The notes: generated by a model not told the origin, from the sequence alone. Shown: positions 34,547 to 43,865, counted from the first letter of the stretch. The stretch is DNA of 64,000 bases from an uncultured Bacteroidia bacterium (GCA_902785785.1 CADAAA010000001.1:124001-188000), one strand, 5' to 3'. Translations and numbers: made by a program.

Positions 34547-36204
34547 GTCTCAGGAAACCATCGTCATCGTTGCGAGGCGCCGTCATCCTGCTGGTGGCGG
34601 CGCTCGCATCATGCGGTCACGAGGAAGTGCCCGTGCCGGAAACTCCAGTTTTCAGGGACATCGTCCCGGAACAGACCGAGTTGACGGTCGCCCGCGGAGG
34701 GAGTGTCATACTTGATTTCTCCGTGCAGGACCCGGACTTCGCCTTCAACTATGATGCCTCCTCCCCGTCCTTCCAGGTGGTCCTGCGCTCCGACGGAAGG
34801 ACACCGGAGTACTATGCCGTCACGAAGGTGGAGAAGGGAAGTGCCCCCGGCGCCTATTCGGCTACGGTCACTGACCTTGGTATCGAGCCGGATTATTGCG
34901 ACGAAGTGCAGATAGGCCTGCGTTTCGGCGCGGGTACGGCAGGGGAGTACTGCATCTTCTCCCGCAGTTTCACGCTAAAAACAGAGGGTACAGAAGGACT
35001 TATCGTAAGGACGGGCCTCCCCATAATCTATCTTAATACTGAGCAGGAAGTGACCTCCAAGGAGGACTATGTCAGCGGTACGTTCCGTATCAACGGCCGC
35101 GGCGTGGCGGACGGCCTGGACGAAGTCACCTGCCAGGTGAAGGGCCGTGGCAATACCACTTGGGCCTGGCCCAAGAAGCCTTATCTGGTGAAGTTCGACA
35201 AGAAGCAGTCGCTCTTCGGTATGCCCAAGCACAAGCGTTACATCCTGCTGGCCAATTTCATGGACCGCACCATGATGCGCAACCTCATCGCGATGAGGGT
35301 CTCGTCCATGACAGGCCTCGACTGGACTCCGCACTGCCGGAGCGTGGAACTGGTCATGAACGGGAAGCATGTCGGCAACTATCTCCTCATCGAGCAGGTG
35401 AGGGTGGACAAGGACAGGGTACCCGTCACCGAGATGACCCCGGAAGATGTCTCCGGAGATGCCCTGACAGGAGGATACCTGCTGGAACTCGACTTTCATT
35501 ATGATAACGCCTACCAGTGGCTCAGCCCGTACGGCCGCTCCGGCTATTGGGCATGGGGCGACAACAACGTCATACCCTTCGGAATCAAGTATCCCGACGA
35601 GGATGAGATCAAGGATGAGCAGGTGGCTTACATCAAGAAATATGTGGATGATGCCGCTGCAGTGCTGTACGGAGACGGCTTCAAGGACCCTGAGACTGGC
35701 TACGGAGCCTGGATCGACGTGGATTCGTTCATCGACTACTGGATAGTGTTCGAAGTGATGGGCAACCACGAGCTCGGCAATCCCGGAAGCGTGTACATGC
35801 ACAAGGACCGTGGGGGCAAGCTGGTAGCAGGCCCGTGCTGGGACTTCGACTGGGGGATACTGTCCTACAGGACCTCCCCCGGTGCCAGGACCGGGCTCAT
35901 CAATGACAAGGCCATCTGGTACCAGCGCCTGTTCCAGGATCCGGCCTTCCGGGCCAAGGTCAAGTCCAGGTTCGAGGAGCTCCTCCCGAAACTTGAGACT
36001 ATCCCTGATTACATTGAAGAGATGGAGAAGACCCTTGAGAAGTCCGCATCGCTTAACTTCGCGATGTGGAATCCTGCCGAAGATGCATCCCAGAACGGAG
36101 GCAGCATCATCAACGGAGACGAAAACCTCACGTTCAGCGAGGCCGTAGCCAGGTTAAAATCCATTTACATCGAGCGTCTGGAGACAATCAGGACTTCACT
36201 CTGA
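34543..36204 (+). CDS. CotH-kinase-family lipoprotein
   Basis: A 553-residue lipoprotein (lipobox ALASC near residue 24). An Ig-like N-terminal domain (about 30-145) is followed by a CotH-type domain. Visible motifs are VKGRGNTTWAWPKKPY, HKRYILLANFMDRTMMRNLI, VELVMNGKHVGNYLLIEQV and the core GPCWDFDWG. CotH proteins are atypical kinases; the extracytoplasmic role of the Bacteroidota forms is not settled. Its ATG overlaps the GH3 stop (ATGA), so it belongs to the glucan operon. It is the last gene, meeting the convergent histidine kinase gene after 8 bases. Confidence 0.85.
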   Translation: MSLRKPSSSLRGAVILLVAALASCGHEEVPVPETPVFRDIVPEQTELTVARGGSVILDFSVQDPDFAFNYDASSPSFQVVLRSDGRTPEYYAVTKVEKGSAPGAYSATVTDLGIEPDYCDEVQIGLRFGAGTAGEYCIFSRSFTLKTEGTEGLIVRTGLPIIYLNTEQEVTSKEDYVSGTFRINGRGVADGLDEVTCQVKGRGNTTWAWPKKPYLVKFDKKQSLFGMPKHKRYILLANFMDRTMMRNLIAMRVSSMTGLDWTPHCRSVELVMNGKHVGNYLLIEQVRVDKDRVPVTEMTPEDVSGDALTGGYLLELDFHYDNAYQWLSPYGRSGYWAWGDNNVIPFGIKYPDEDEIKDEQVAYIKKYVDDAAAVLYGDGFKDPETGYGAWIDVDSFIDYWIVFEVMGNHELGNPGSVYMHKDRGGKLVAGPCWDFDWGILSYRTSPGARTGLINDKAIWYQRLFQDPAFRAKVKSRFEELLPKLETIPDYIEEMEKTLEKSASLNFAMWNPAEDASQNGGSIINGDENLTFSEAVARLKSIYIERLETIRTSL

Positions 36205-36212
36205 CGGCCCCG

Positions 36213-39200
36213 TCACCCTTTGGGGTAACGGATGGTGAAGCAGGCTCCTTCGAGTGAGAAGGACTTGGAGTACGCGATGTCGGCGCCGCATTTCTCGAGG
36301 ATGCTGCGGCAGATGGCGAGTCCGAGGCCGGTGCCCGCGTTCTTCGTGGTGAAGTTCGGAGTGAAGAGCTTCGGCTGGTTCTCCGGCTTCACGCCGGGGC
36401 CGTTGTCTTCGAAAACGATGTCGTAGAATCCATCCTTGGAAGAATTGCGCAAGGAGATCATGATGTGCCCGGCGAGAGGCTCCCGGCCTGCGTCGGCGGC
36501 CTCCTGCTGCTGTATCTCGATGGCCTGAACGGAGTTCGTGATCAGGTTCACGAAGACGCGCGTGAGCTGCGGCTTCGGTCCCATGACCGAGGCGCCTTCC
36601 ATCCCGACATAAGTGAATTCTATGTTGTCCTTGTTGTCGAACATGGATATCTCCTCCTGCAGGAGGGCGTCAAGGTCTATGCGCGAAGGCTCTTCGGTGT
36701 AGAGCTTTGCAAAAGTGGAGAACTCGTTGGCGGTATCGGTCAGGATGTCGATATGGTCGAGTACGACCTTCGCCACCTCGTCGAACTTGTCCTCCCATCC
36801 GGCTGCGCCGCGCTGCTTCAGGCGGATGAGTCTCTGAAGCTGGAGCTTCATCGGCGTCAGGGGGTTCTTGATCTCATGCGCCACCTGGCGGGCCATGGCG
36901 CTCCAAGCCTTGTCGCGCTCGGCCTGAGCCAGTCTCTTGGTACTGTCGGCAAGGTCGTCCACCATCAGGTTGTATGCATCCACGAGGGTGGATATCTCGT
37001 CCTTCCTGTCGTATTGTATGTATTCGAAATTGTCGATGTTCGTGCGGTTCATCTTGCGGCCTATCTCCACGATAGGGGCAAGCATCTTGTCGACCATTGT
37101 GCCAGACATGAAACGTGCGAGGAGAAGGAGGATCAGGAACACCGAAATGATGGTCACCAGATGCATCACGGCCTCCATCTCGAAGTCGTAGTTCTCGTCC
37201 GTATAGGGGGAGCAGAGTATAGCGACCATGCGTCCGTTGTCATTGAACAGGGGGGCGTATAGCGAATAGCAGCGCTTCTGCCCGATGGTCTCCTTGTTGA
37301 TGAAATACCTCTTGTTGCGGTAGACGATATTCTTGTAAGCATCCTCGTCCATGCGGTCGCTCACCAGCATGCGGTCGAACACGTCGGGAGCCGTGGACTT
37401 GAACGCCTTGCCCTGGGGAGAATACAGCGTGATGTCCGCCTTGGACATGTTGCGGACGTTCTCCATCAGGCCGTTGAGCTCCTGGGGATTGAGCTGGCGG
37501 TAATCGTCCACATAACGGAAACTGCCCGCCAGCATGGCCTGGATGGAGTTGACCTTGTCGGACATCATCTCCTGCCTGTTGGCGTCGTTTCGCTCGTAGA
37601 CGAAGAATACGCTGACGGTGGCCATGGCGATGAGCGTGACGATCAGCGACACCATCAGCACCGTGCTGATACGGTTCTTGTAGTACAGTGTCTTGAAAAT
37701 GCGCTGGCGGCGGCGGGTCAAGGCCACCAGGGAGAACAGCAGGAACGAGAACAGGGCGAGGAACACCACCGCAACGGCGTAGTTCATGATTCCCTCCTTT
37801 TTCCTGGAGATGATGACCGTCTCATCCTCCTCCACATCGTTGACGAAATGCACGTACCCGTCCTGGACGAGACTGGAACCGCCCCAGGCCGAGGCCTGCA
37901 TCAGGTCGTCCGGCAGAAGCGTGGGGTAGGCGAAATTGCCCTTGTAGCTGACGAGGTTGCGCTTGCTGTACTTGGCGTAGGAGTAGCGTGCGGGGAGATT
38001 GACCTGCCCGGGATCGGTGATGTCAAGAAGGGATGCATATCCTCCGTATTCGCGGCTGGATTTGGGCTCGACGCCTACCAGCACGTATGACACGCCGTAT
38101 CTTTGGCTGAAATACGTGAACAGGCCGGTGTACCGTGGATGTCCCGAGATGGAGGTGGTATAGAAGAATCGCGAGCTTTCGTGGATCTTGACACCCAACC
38201 GTACCCTTTCATTGAAATAGGATAGCAGGACCGGATCCCTCTCTTCGGCTCCCATGACCACGACGGACACGTCGTAGTCCTGCGAGACGTTGTACAGGTA
38301 GTTGTCGACGATGCGGTTCAATATGGTCGGCGCCGAACTGGGCAGTACGGAGAGCGAAGCGATGAAAAAGTCGTCGGAAACAGGTATCTCCACGCGGCGG
38401 AGCTGCAGTTCGAGGGAGATGTCCCTGTCCACGGACAGACGGTTGGCCCAGACGTCTACACGGTTCTGCTCCTTGCGGAAACCCAGACTCGCTGACGTGA
38501 GCACGAAATACACGCCTATCGCAAGTGCGAGGATGGTCCTGTTCACGCCGGTGAACGAGTCGAAATGCAGTCCCGCGGCGGACTTGAACGCCGGTCTTAG
38601 GAACTGGGCCAGCAAGGGGATGCTGACGAGCATCGTCAGGAACGAGAAATAGACTATGGCGCTGTATATCGTCAGGTCGTTCAGTTTGTACAACTCCAGG
38701 TTGATGTTGGAGTTGAGCACTATGCTGCTGAACGACTTGTGGGTATAAATGGCGATGAGCACCATGGCGGTGGCCGCGAGCAGCGGGAACGCTACGCGTA
38801 CCGCGCCCGAGCGGACGCGCACCCTCTGGATACGGAACAACTCCCGGCGGATGAGGTAGAAGCACAGCGTCACTGCCAGTATGGTCATGTTGATGATAAG
38901 CACGGCACCCAGCGAATACAGGAACTGTCCGTCGGCATAAAGCGTAGGCGAGAACAGGTAGGAACTGTTCCTGGCACCGATGCCCCATACGTAGAAGAAA
39001 GAGGTGGCGGCGATTATGGAGAAGAGCGCTATCAGGAAGCGTTTCTTGGTGCGGCGTGCCGACAGGAAAACGAGCATCGACACGATGAACAGCACAAGGG
39101 CGAGCCACACGAAGAATGAATTCGCCATCGGGGCGCTTCTGAGCGTTTCCTGAAGGATCTTGAAGAGCGGCCTGCCGTCCAGGCTGACCGTGGAGCCTCC

Positions 39201-39773
39201 GCTGGTAGACAACGGCTCCACGGAGAAGCGGTCGTCCAGGTGGAACACAGGGTTGGCGTTGTTGGAGCTGCGGGTGTCCATCGCATCCATCACCTCGAGG
39301 CCGCCGATGACCTTGCATTCGTTGCGCGCGACCATCTTGACCAGATACCAGCCCTGCCCTATGTTCATGTACACGACCTGTTCCGAAAGGTCCGCGAAAG
39401 GCGAGGTGAAATTGTTGTTGGGGTCTGTGAGGCGCTGGAAGATCATGCGCGACCGGATGTCGTCGTTCAGGACTGTGAAGGTATGGTCCCAGGACTGTAC
39501 GACGTTGTCGACATAGCGGTAGATGACCATGTCCGAAGGGAGGTTGTCCAGCTCCATCCATTCGTTCCAATTGCCGTCCAAGGCTTGCTGCATGTAGGCG
39601 TCGAGGCGCGCCATGCGGCGGGCGAGGACTTTTTCCACACGCCTGGCAGCCTGCTCCGTATTGCCCGGGGAATGGTCGATCGCAGTCGCCCATACCAGTA
39701 CGAAGACGCTGATTATCAGCAATCCCCATGACAGGTAATCTCTCCAGGTATGATTCTTTCCGCCCATGCTCAC
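36213..39773 (-). CDS. NtrY-like multi-pass sensor histidine kinase
   Basis: An 1186-residue inner-membrane kinase. One N-terminal helix (about 14-30) is followed by a periplasmic domain, a block of about six helices (about 215-420), a second large extracytoplasmic domain, two more helices, a third sensing domain (about 740-860) and a last helix. The cytoplasmic part has HAMP (MLAPIVEIGRKMNRTNI), HisKA with the phospho-His in ARQVAHEIKNPLTPMKLQLQ, and HATPase (N box NLITNSVQAI, G boxes EDNGPGVKP and GTGLGLAI). There is no receiver domain and no adjacent response regulator. Its start overlaps the rlmH stop by 4 bases. Confidence 0.9.
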   Translation of the reverse strand: MSMGGKNHTWRDYLSWGLLIISVFVLVWATAIDHSPGNTEQAARRVEKVLARRMARLDAYMQQALDGNWNEWMELDNLPSDMVIYRYVDNVVQSWDHTFTVLNDDIRSRMIFQRLTDPNNNFTSPFADLSEQVVYMNIGQGWYLVKMVARNECKVIGGLEVMDAMDTRSSNNANPVFHLDDRFSVEPLSTSGGSTVSLDGRPLFKILQETLRSAPMANSFFVWLALVLFIVSMLVFLSARRTKKRFLIALFSIIAATSFFYVWGIGARNSSYLFSPTLYADGQFLYSLGAVLIINMTILAVTLCFYLIRRELFRIQRVRVRSGAVRVAFPLLAATAMVLIAIYTHKSFSSIVLNSNINLELYKLNDLTIYSAIVYFSFLTMLVSIPLLAQFLRPAFKSAAGLHFDSFTGVNRTILALAIGVYFVLTSASLGFRKEQNRVDVWANRLSVDRDISLELQLRRVEIPVSDDFFIASLSVLPSSAPTILNRIVDNYLYNVSQDYDVSVVVMGAEERDPVLLSYFNERVRLGVKIHESSRFFYTTSISGHPRYTGLFTYFSQRYGVSYVLVGVEPKSSREYGGYASLLDITDPGQVNLPARYSYAKYSKRNLVSYKGNFAYPTLLPDDLMQASAWGGSSLVQDGYVHFVNDVEEDETVIISRKKEGIMNYAVAVVFLALFSFLLFSLVALTRRRQRIFKTLYYKNRISTVLMVSLIVTLIAMATVSVFFVYERNDANRQEMMSDKVNSIQAMLAGSFRYVDDYRQLNPQELNGLMENVRNMSKADITLYSPQGKAFKSTAPDVFDRMLVSDRMDEDAYKNIVYRNKRYFINKETIGQKRCYSLYAPLFNDNGRMVAILCSPYTDENYDFEMEAVMHLVTIISVFLILLLLARFMSGTMVDKMLAPIVEIGRKMNRTNIDNFEYIQYDRKDEISTLVDAYNLMVDDLADSTKRLAQAERDKAWSAMARQVAHEIKNPLTPMKLQLQRLIRLKQRGAAGWEDKFDEVAKVVLDHIDILTDTANEFSTFAKLYTEEPSRIDLDALLQEEISMFDNKDNIEFTYVGMEGASVMGPKPQLTRVFVNLITNSVQAIEIQQQEAADAGREPLAGHIMISLRNSSKDGFYDIVFEDNGPGVKPENQPKLFTPNFTTKNAGTGLGLAICRSILEKCGADIAYSKSFSLEGACFTIRYPKG

Positions 39774-40243
39774 TCGTGATGATAAGGTTCTCCGCGCATG
39801 ATGGTGAACGCGCGATAGAGCTGCTCTGCAAAAATCGTTCTAACCATTTGGTGCGAGAAGGTCATTTTCGACAGGGAGAGCTTTGAATCCGCCCTGGCAT
39901 AGACCTCCTCCGAGAATCCGTAAGCGCCTCCGATGACGAAGACGAGGTCCCTGGAGCCGCGGGAGATCCGCGCCTCCAGCCAGGCCGCGAAGTCCAGCGA
40001 GCGGAACTCGCGGCCGCCTTCGTCCAGCAGCACCACTTCGTCGGTCGGACGAAGGTTTTTCAGGATGAGTTCCCCCTCGCGGGCCTTGATCTGGGCGCGG
40101 TCCAGGGCAGAGACATTCTTCAGTTCCGGGATCTCCTGGACCTTGAAGGGAGCATAGTGTACCAGCCTGGATGCATAGGTGTCCAAGCCATCCTTGACCC
40201 ACTTGACGTCGGTCTTCCCTACGGTGAGCAGAGTGATCTTCAT
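39770..40243 (-). CDS. rlmH: 23S rRNA (pseudouridine1915-N3)-methyltransferase RlmH
   Basis: A 157-residue SPOUT methyltransferase, the usual length for RlmH. It begins MKITLLTVGKTD, and contains LDEGGREFRSLDFA, the SAM-site knot segment FVIGGAYGFSEEV and the C-terminal SLSKMTFSHQMVRTIFAEQL then YHHE. It methylates the ribosomal A-site pseudouridine. The start at 40243 was chosen over 40276 to match the family N-terminus. A minus-strand promoter (ATTG-N20-TATCTTTG, 40296-40265) precedes it. Confidence 0.95.
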   Translation of the reverse strand: MKITLLTVGKTDVKWVKDGLDTYASRLVHYAPFKVQEIPELKNVSALDRAQIKAREGELILKNLRPTDEVVLLDEGGREFRSLDFAAWLEARISRGSRDLVFVIGGAYGFSEEVYARADSKLSLSKMTFSHQMVRTIFAEQLYRAFTIMRGEPYHHE

Positions 40244-40264
40244 TCCGGTCGGAGACAGTCTTCG

Positions 40265-40296
40265 CAAAGATAGCAACGTGGCTCAATATTTGCAAT
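40265..40296. promoter_or_regulatory. Overlapping divergent promoters of rlmH and the DUF4783 gene
   Basis: Minus strand: ATTG (40296-40293), 20 bases, TATCTTTG (40272-40265). Plus strand: AATATTTG at 40285-40292, with TTCG 20 bases upstream. The two overlap, so the two transcripts may compete. Confidence 0.5.
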
Positions 40297-40311
40297 GAAA
40301 ATCATCCTGAT

Positions 40312-40716
40312 ATGAAAGCTTTGTACAAAATAGCGGTATGCCTGCTGGCCCTCTCGATGTGTCTGAGCCTCAAGGCGCAGAACGACGGGAACGACATGTT
40401 CGTACCCATTGCCAAATACCTTTCTTCGGGAAGCGCGGAGAACCTCTCCGCATGGTTCGCGGACAATCTCGAGATCTCCGTGGTCTCGTCCCTTACCAAT
40501 TCCAGCAAGAGCCAGGCCAAGCAGATACTGAAGTCATTCTTCGAGACTTATACCCCCAGGAAGTTCGAGATAAGCCACATAGCCGGCCGTCCCAACATGA
40601 AATATGCGCTTGGTACCCTCAATGCCGGCGGCGAGACCTTCAACGTCACCATTTTCGTCAGCGTGAGGGACGGCGACTGCAAGATCCAGCAACTTAAAAT
40701 CGAGCGGGTCCAATAG
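40312..40716 (+). CDS. DUF4783 periplasmic protein
   Basis: A 134-residue secreted protein with signal peptide MKALYKIAVCLLALSMCLSL, then KAQ. The mature part (IAKYLSSGSAENLSAWFADN, SKSQAKQILKSFFETYTP) matches DUF4783, a small NTF2-like family of Bacteroidota. Function is unknown. It is monocistronic, with a strong hairpin terminator at 40792-40822. Confidence 0.85.
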   Translation: MKALYKIAVCLLALSMCLSLKAQNDGNDMFVPIAKYLSSGSAENLSAWFADNLEISVVSSLTNSSKSQAKQILKSFFETYTPRKFEISHIAGRPNMKYALGTLNAGGETFNVTIFVSVRDGDCKIQQLKIERVQ

Positions 40717-40791
40717 TTTGGCACGGGACTTGCTTAATCAAAAAGCAGATCGTTTAAGACTGTTTTGGTTAATAAGTTGGTTTATGAAAAT

Positions 40792-40822
40792 GAAAAGCCC
40801 CGCTGCGACAGCGGGGCTTTTC
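40792..40822. terminator. Bidirectional terminator
   Basis: GAAAAGCCCCGCTG (40792-40805) pairs perfectly with 40809-40822 around a 3-base loop. A-runs and T-runs flank the GC core, so it serves both the DUF4783 gene and the convergent xseA. Confidence 0.9.
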
Positions 40823-40826
40823 ATTT

Positions 40827-41936
40827 CTATCTGCGTCCCTTGACCTCGCAGTCGAGGGTTCCGTCCGCGAACATCAGCGAGATGCTGTCACCGGGTGAGG
40901 CCGCGTCCGCGGACTTCAGGACGCGACCGCGGGCGTCCGCGGCGAGGATGTACCCGCGCTTCAGAATGGTGCGCGGGTCCGCCGCGAGTATCCTTGCCTC
41001 GAGCAGGTCGACGCGCGACGAGAGGGCGTTCACCTTGTTCAGGAACGCCAGGCGCAGCCGCACTCCGAAGGCGCTTATGCGCTCGTCCTCGGCCATGTAA
41101 CAGTCTATGAACTCATCCGCAAGGGCCGTCGGTGTCTTGACGCTCACATGGGCGACCATGTCGGCCACGTGGCGGTCCCGGTCGTGGCCTATGGCGGTAT
41201 AGACCGGGACAGGGCAGTTGGCGATGCGCCAGCAGAGGCCGTAGTCGTCGAAGCAGGTCAGGTCCAGGACCGAGCCGCCGCCGCGCAGGATGAGGACCGC
41301 ATCGTATGCCTTTCCGGAACTCTCGATGCGGTCGAGGGCGTCCACGATGGACTCCGGCGCGGCCGGGCCCTGCATCGTCGCCTCGAACAGGTCTGTCCGG
41401 AACGCGAAGCCGTATTCGTTGCCGTGCAGGTGGCGCGAGAAGTCGCCGTAGCCGGCGGCGTCGCGCGCCGTGATGACGGCCAGCGCATACGGCAGCGCTG
41501 CCGGAACGAGTTCCTTCTGCTTGTCCAGGAGTCCTTCGGCTTCGAGCTTCGCTATGGTCCGGCGCTTCTCGAGCTCCTGCTCGCCGAGCGTGAACTGCGG
41601 ATCGAGGTCATCCACCGTGAGGGTGAGGCCGTAGAGCTCGCTGTAGGTCACCTGGACCCTGACGAGCACCGACATCCCAGCCTGGAGGGACGAACCGGTG
41701 GCGGCCACGAAGTACTGGTTGAGGGCGTAGTATTTGGATCTCCAGATGACGGCTTTCGCCCTGGCTACCATGCCGTCGGGGCCGTTCTGGCACAGGTCCA
41801 TGTAGCAGTGTCCGTTGGCCTTTAGGCTGACGGACGCGATCTCCGCCCGCACCCAGACCTTCTCCGGGAACAGGTCCTCCAGACCCAGTTTCAAACTGTT
41901 CTGCAAGGTATAGAGATCGATGTACTCCATTTCCAT
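40827..41936 (-). CDS. xseA: Exodeoxyribonuclease VII large subunit
   Basis: A 369-residue protein. An N-terminal OB fold (VRAEIASVSLKANGHCYMDL) is followed by the catalytic ExoVII domain (ALAVITARDAAGYGDFSRHL, LILRGGGSVLDLTCFDD, PVYTAIGHDRDRHVADMVAH, TPTALADEFID) and a short coiled-coil C-terminus. It degrades single-stranded DNA with XseB, whose gene lies separately at 45240. It is shorter than E. coli XseA because of a reduced coiled coil. The start at 41936 (MEMEYIDLYT) was chosen; 41957 and 41930 are alternatives. Confidence 0.93.
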   Translation of the reverse strand: MEMEYIDLYTLQNSLKLGLEDLFPEKVWVRAEIASVSLKANGHCYMDLCQNGPDGMVARAKAVIWRSKYYALNQYFVAATGSSLQAGMSVLVRVQVTYSELYGLTLTVDDLDPQFTLGEQELEKRRTIAKLEAEGLLDKQKELVPAALPYALAVITARDAAGYGDFSRHLHGNEYGFAFRTDLFEATMQGPAAPESIVDALDRIESSGKAYDAVLILRGGGSVLDLTCFDDYGLCWRIANCPVPVYTAIGHDRDRHVADMVAHVSVKTPTALADEFIDCYMAEDERISAFGVRLRLAFLNKVNALSSRVDLLEARILAADPRTILKRGYILAADARGRVLKSADAASPGDSISLMFADGTLDCEVKGRR

Positions 41937-41959
41937 AAAAAATAGGCCTTGTTTCATTG

Positions 41960-41999
41960 CAAAGGTAGGAAAATAATTGCTGGAAAATTGTTATCTTTG
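41960..41999. promoter_or_regulatory. Divergent promoters of xseA and engB
   Basis: TACCTTTG on the minus strand (41967-41960) points to xseA. TATCTTTG on the plus strand (41992-41999) points to engB. Both lie within 30 bases of their starts. -33 boxes are unclear. Confidence 0.55.
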
Positions 42000-42022
42000 C
42001 ACGCGTTTTTATGAGGACCCCC

Positions 42023-42625
42023 ATGACGATCACTGACGCCAGCTTCGCAGGCAGCAGCACAAGGACAAGCCAGAAGCCCAAGCAGAAACTGCCTGAGTTC
42101 GCTTTCATCGGCCGATCTAACGTCGGCAAGTCCTCACTTATCAACATGCTCACCGGCCGCAGGAAGCTCGCCGTCACCTCTTCCACCCCCGGCAAGACCA
42201 AGCTAGTCAACCATTTCCTGATCAACGGCAGCTGGTATCTCGTCGACCTTCCCGGATACGGCTACGCCAAGCTCCCGCAGAAGGCCAGGGAGGAGTTGAA
42301 GGCGGTCATACGCGATTACATACACAATTCCGAGGAGCTTATGATGCTTTTCGTCCTGGTAGACTCCCGACACGATATCGGCCGTATCGACCGGGACTTC
42401 ATCGCCGAGCTCGGCGAGAACGGCATACCGTTCGGCATCATCTACACGAAGTGCGACAAGCAGGGTCCCAACGTGCTCGCTGCGCAGATCGCCCGGGACG
42501 AGGAGCTGCTGCTGCAGGACTGGGAGGAGCTCCCTCCGTCATTCCGGAGTTCATCCTCCACCGGCATGGGCAGGGAAGAGATACTGGGTTACATAGACAA
42601 TGTTTTAGCCAATCACAATAACTGA
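42023..42625 (+). CDS. engB: Ribosome-biogenesis GTPase EngB/YsxC
   Basis: A 200-residue GTPase needed for large-subunit assembly. G1 is GRSNVGKSS, G3 DLPGYGYAK, G4 TKCD and G5 SSSTGMG. The start at 42023 (MTITDASFAGSST) aligns with the usual EngB N-terminus; an ATG at 42011 would add four residues. It is followed by prs after one base. Confidence 0.95.
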   Translation: MTITDASFAGSSTRTSQKPKQKLPEFAFIGRSNVGKSSLINMLTGRRKLAVTSSTPGKTKLVNHFLINGSWYLVDLPGYGYAKLPQKAREELKAVIRDYIHNSEELMMLFVLVDSRHDIGRIDRDFIAELGENGIPFGIIYTKCDKQGPNVLAAQIARDEELLLQDWEELPPSFRSSSSTGMGREEILGYIDNVLANHNN

Positions 42626-42626
42626 T

Positions 42627-43598
42627 ATGAACAACGTACATCGTATGGCAATCTTTGCCTGCAGGGCCTCCAGGGACTTTGCAGCCAAAGTGATCGAAGG
42701 ACTGAACGCGACCAAGAGCCCGGAGGATCCGGAACTCCGGCTCGGCAACCTCGAGGTCACCCCTTTCAGTGACGGAGAGTTCCAGCCCGCCTACATGGAA
42801 AGCGTCAGGGGAGCCACCGTGTTCCTCATCCAGTCGACCTTCCCTCCGGCGGAGAACCTGATGGAGCTCCTGCTCTGCATCGACGCGGCCAAGCGCGCCT
42901 CCGCAGACAAGGTCATCGCCGTCATCCCTTACTTCGGATGGGCACGCCAGGACCGCAAGGACCGTCCGCGCGTCTCCATCGGAGCCAAGCTCGCCGCCAA
43001 CCTCCTCCGTGCGGCCGGCGCCGACCGGGTGATGACATGCGACCTCCATGCCGACCAGATCCAGGGTTTCTTCGATTTCCCTGTCGACCATGTCTACGCC
43101 AGCAAGGTTTTCATCCCGTCCATCAAGGCGATGAACATCCCCGATCTCGCCATAGCTGCCCCTGACATGGGCGGCGCCAAGCGCGCGAACGCCTATGCCA
43201 AGGACCTCCGTTGCCCGGTGATCATCTGCCATAAGTCCCGCGCCAAGGCCAATGTCGTGTCGAAGATCACCGCCATCGGTGAGGTCGAGGGCAAGAACAT
43301 CATCATCGTCGACGATATGATCGATACGGCAGGCACCCTCACCAAGGCCGCCGATGTCCTCATGGACATGGGCGCCGCCAGCGTGCGCGCCTGCGCCACC
43401 CACGGCATACTCTCCGGCCCCGCGTTCGACAACATCAACGCGTCGAAGCTTTCCGAGGTGTTTATCACGGATACCATTCCCCTCCCTGCAGGGAAGGATA
43501 CGCACAAGATCAAGGTCCTGAGCATGACCGGCACCTTTGCCTCCATCATCAGGAAAGTATACAATTACGAGCCTATCAGCCCCGAATTCATCTTCTAG
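42627..43598 (+). CDS. prs: Ribose-phosphate pyrophosphokinase
   Basis: A 323-residue enzyme making PRPP from ribose 5-phosphate and ATP. Visible motifs are FSDGEFQP (ribose-phosphate loop side), PYFGWARQDRKDRPR (ATP loop), CDLHADQIQGFF (flexible and catalytic loop) and the PRPP signature IIIVDDMIDTAGTL. Length is normal. Confidence 0.95.
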   Translation: MNNVHRMAIFACRASRDFAAKVIEGLNATKSPEDPELRLGNLEVTPFSDGEFQPAYMESVRGATVFLIQSTFPPAENLMELLLCIDAAKRASADKVIAVIPYFGWARQDRKDRPRVSIGAKLAANLLRAAGADRVMTCDLHADQIQGFFDFPVDHVYASKVFIPSIKAMNIPDLAIAAPDMGGAKRANAYAKDLRCPVIICHKSRAKANVVSKITAIGEVEGKNIIIVDDMIDTAGTLTKAADVLMDMGAASVRACATHGILSGPAFDNINASKLSEVFITDTIPLPAGKDTHKIKVLSMTGTFASIIRKVYNYEPISPEFIF

Positions 43599-43604
43599 AC
43601 CCGC

Positions 43605-43865
43605 ATGAAAGTATTCCTCCTGTCACTTGCCGTCATACTCGTCTGCGTCTTCGGGATGTGCTTCAACATCATATTCCGCAAGGACGGGGAGTTCCCCGAG
43701 TATGAGGTCAGCAAGAACAAGGACATGCGCCGTCTCGGCATCCGCTGCATGCATGAGGAGGATGTCCTGAGCCGGAAGAAGAAGGCTGATGTGCCGGAGC
43801 ACTGCTCCGGAGAGATAACCGAAGCGTGCGAGGGCTGCGCGCTCTATAAAGAACACAAGTTATGA
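43605..43865 (+). CDS. Small single-pass membrane protein with conserved Cys
   Basis: An 86-residue protein with one N-terminal helix ([20 protein letters not shown]), then [19 protein letters not shown] and a Cys-containing tail ([25 protein letters not shown]). Similar short proteins, often named membrane or secreted protein, are conserved in Bacteroidota. The helix plus Cys cluster recalls NqrM (DUF539), which matures Na+-NQR, but this is only a resemblance. Its stop overlaps the der start (ATGA). Confidence 0.75.
   Translation: MKVFLLSLAVILVCVFGMCFNIIFRKDGEFPEYEVSKNKDMRRLGIRCMHEEDVLSRKKKADVPEHCSGEITEACEGCALYKEHKL

Noticed and set aside
38209-39831. A 540-codon frame on the same strand as the histidine kinase
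   Set aside because: The kinase frame has continuous transmembrane and kinase motifs. This alternative is Arg/His/Pro-rich, typical of an out-of-frame reading.
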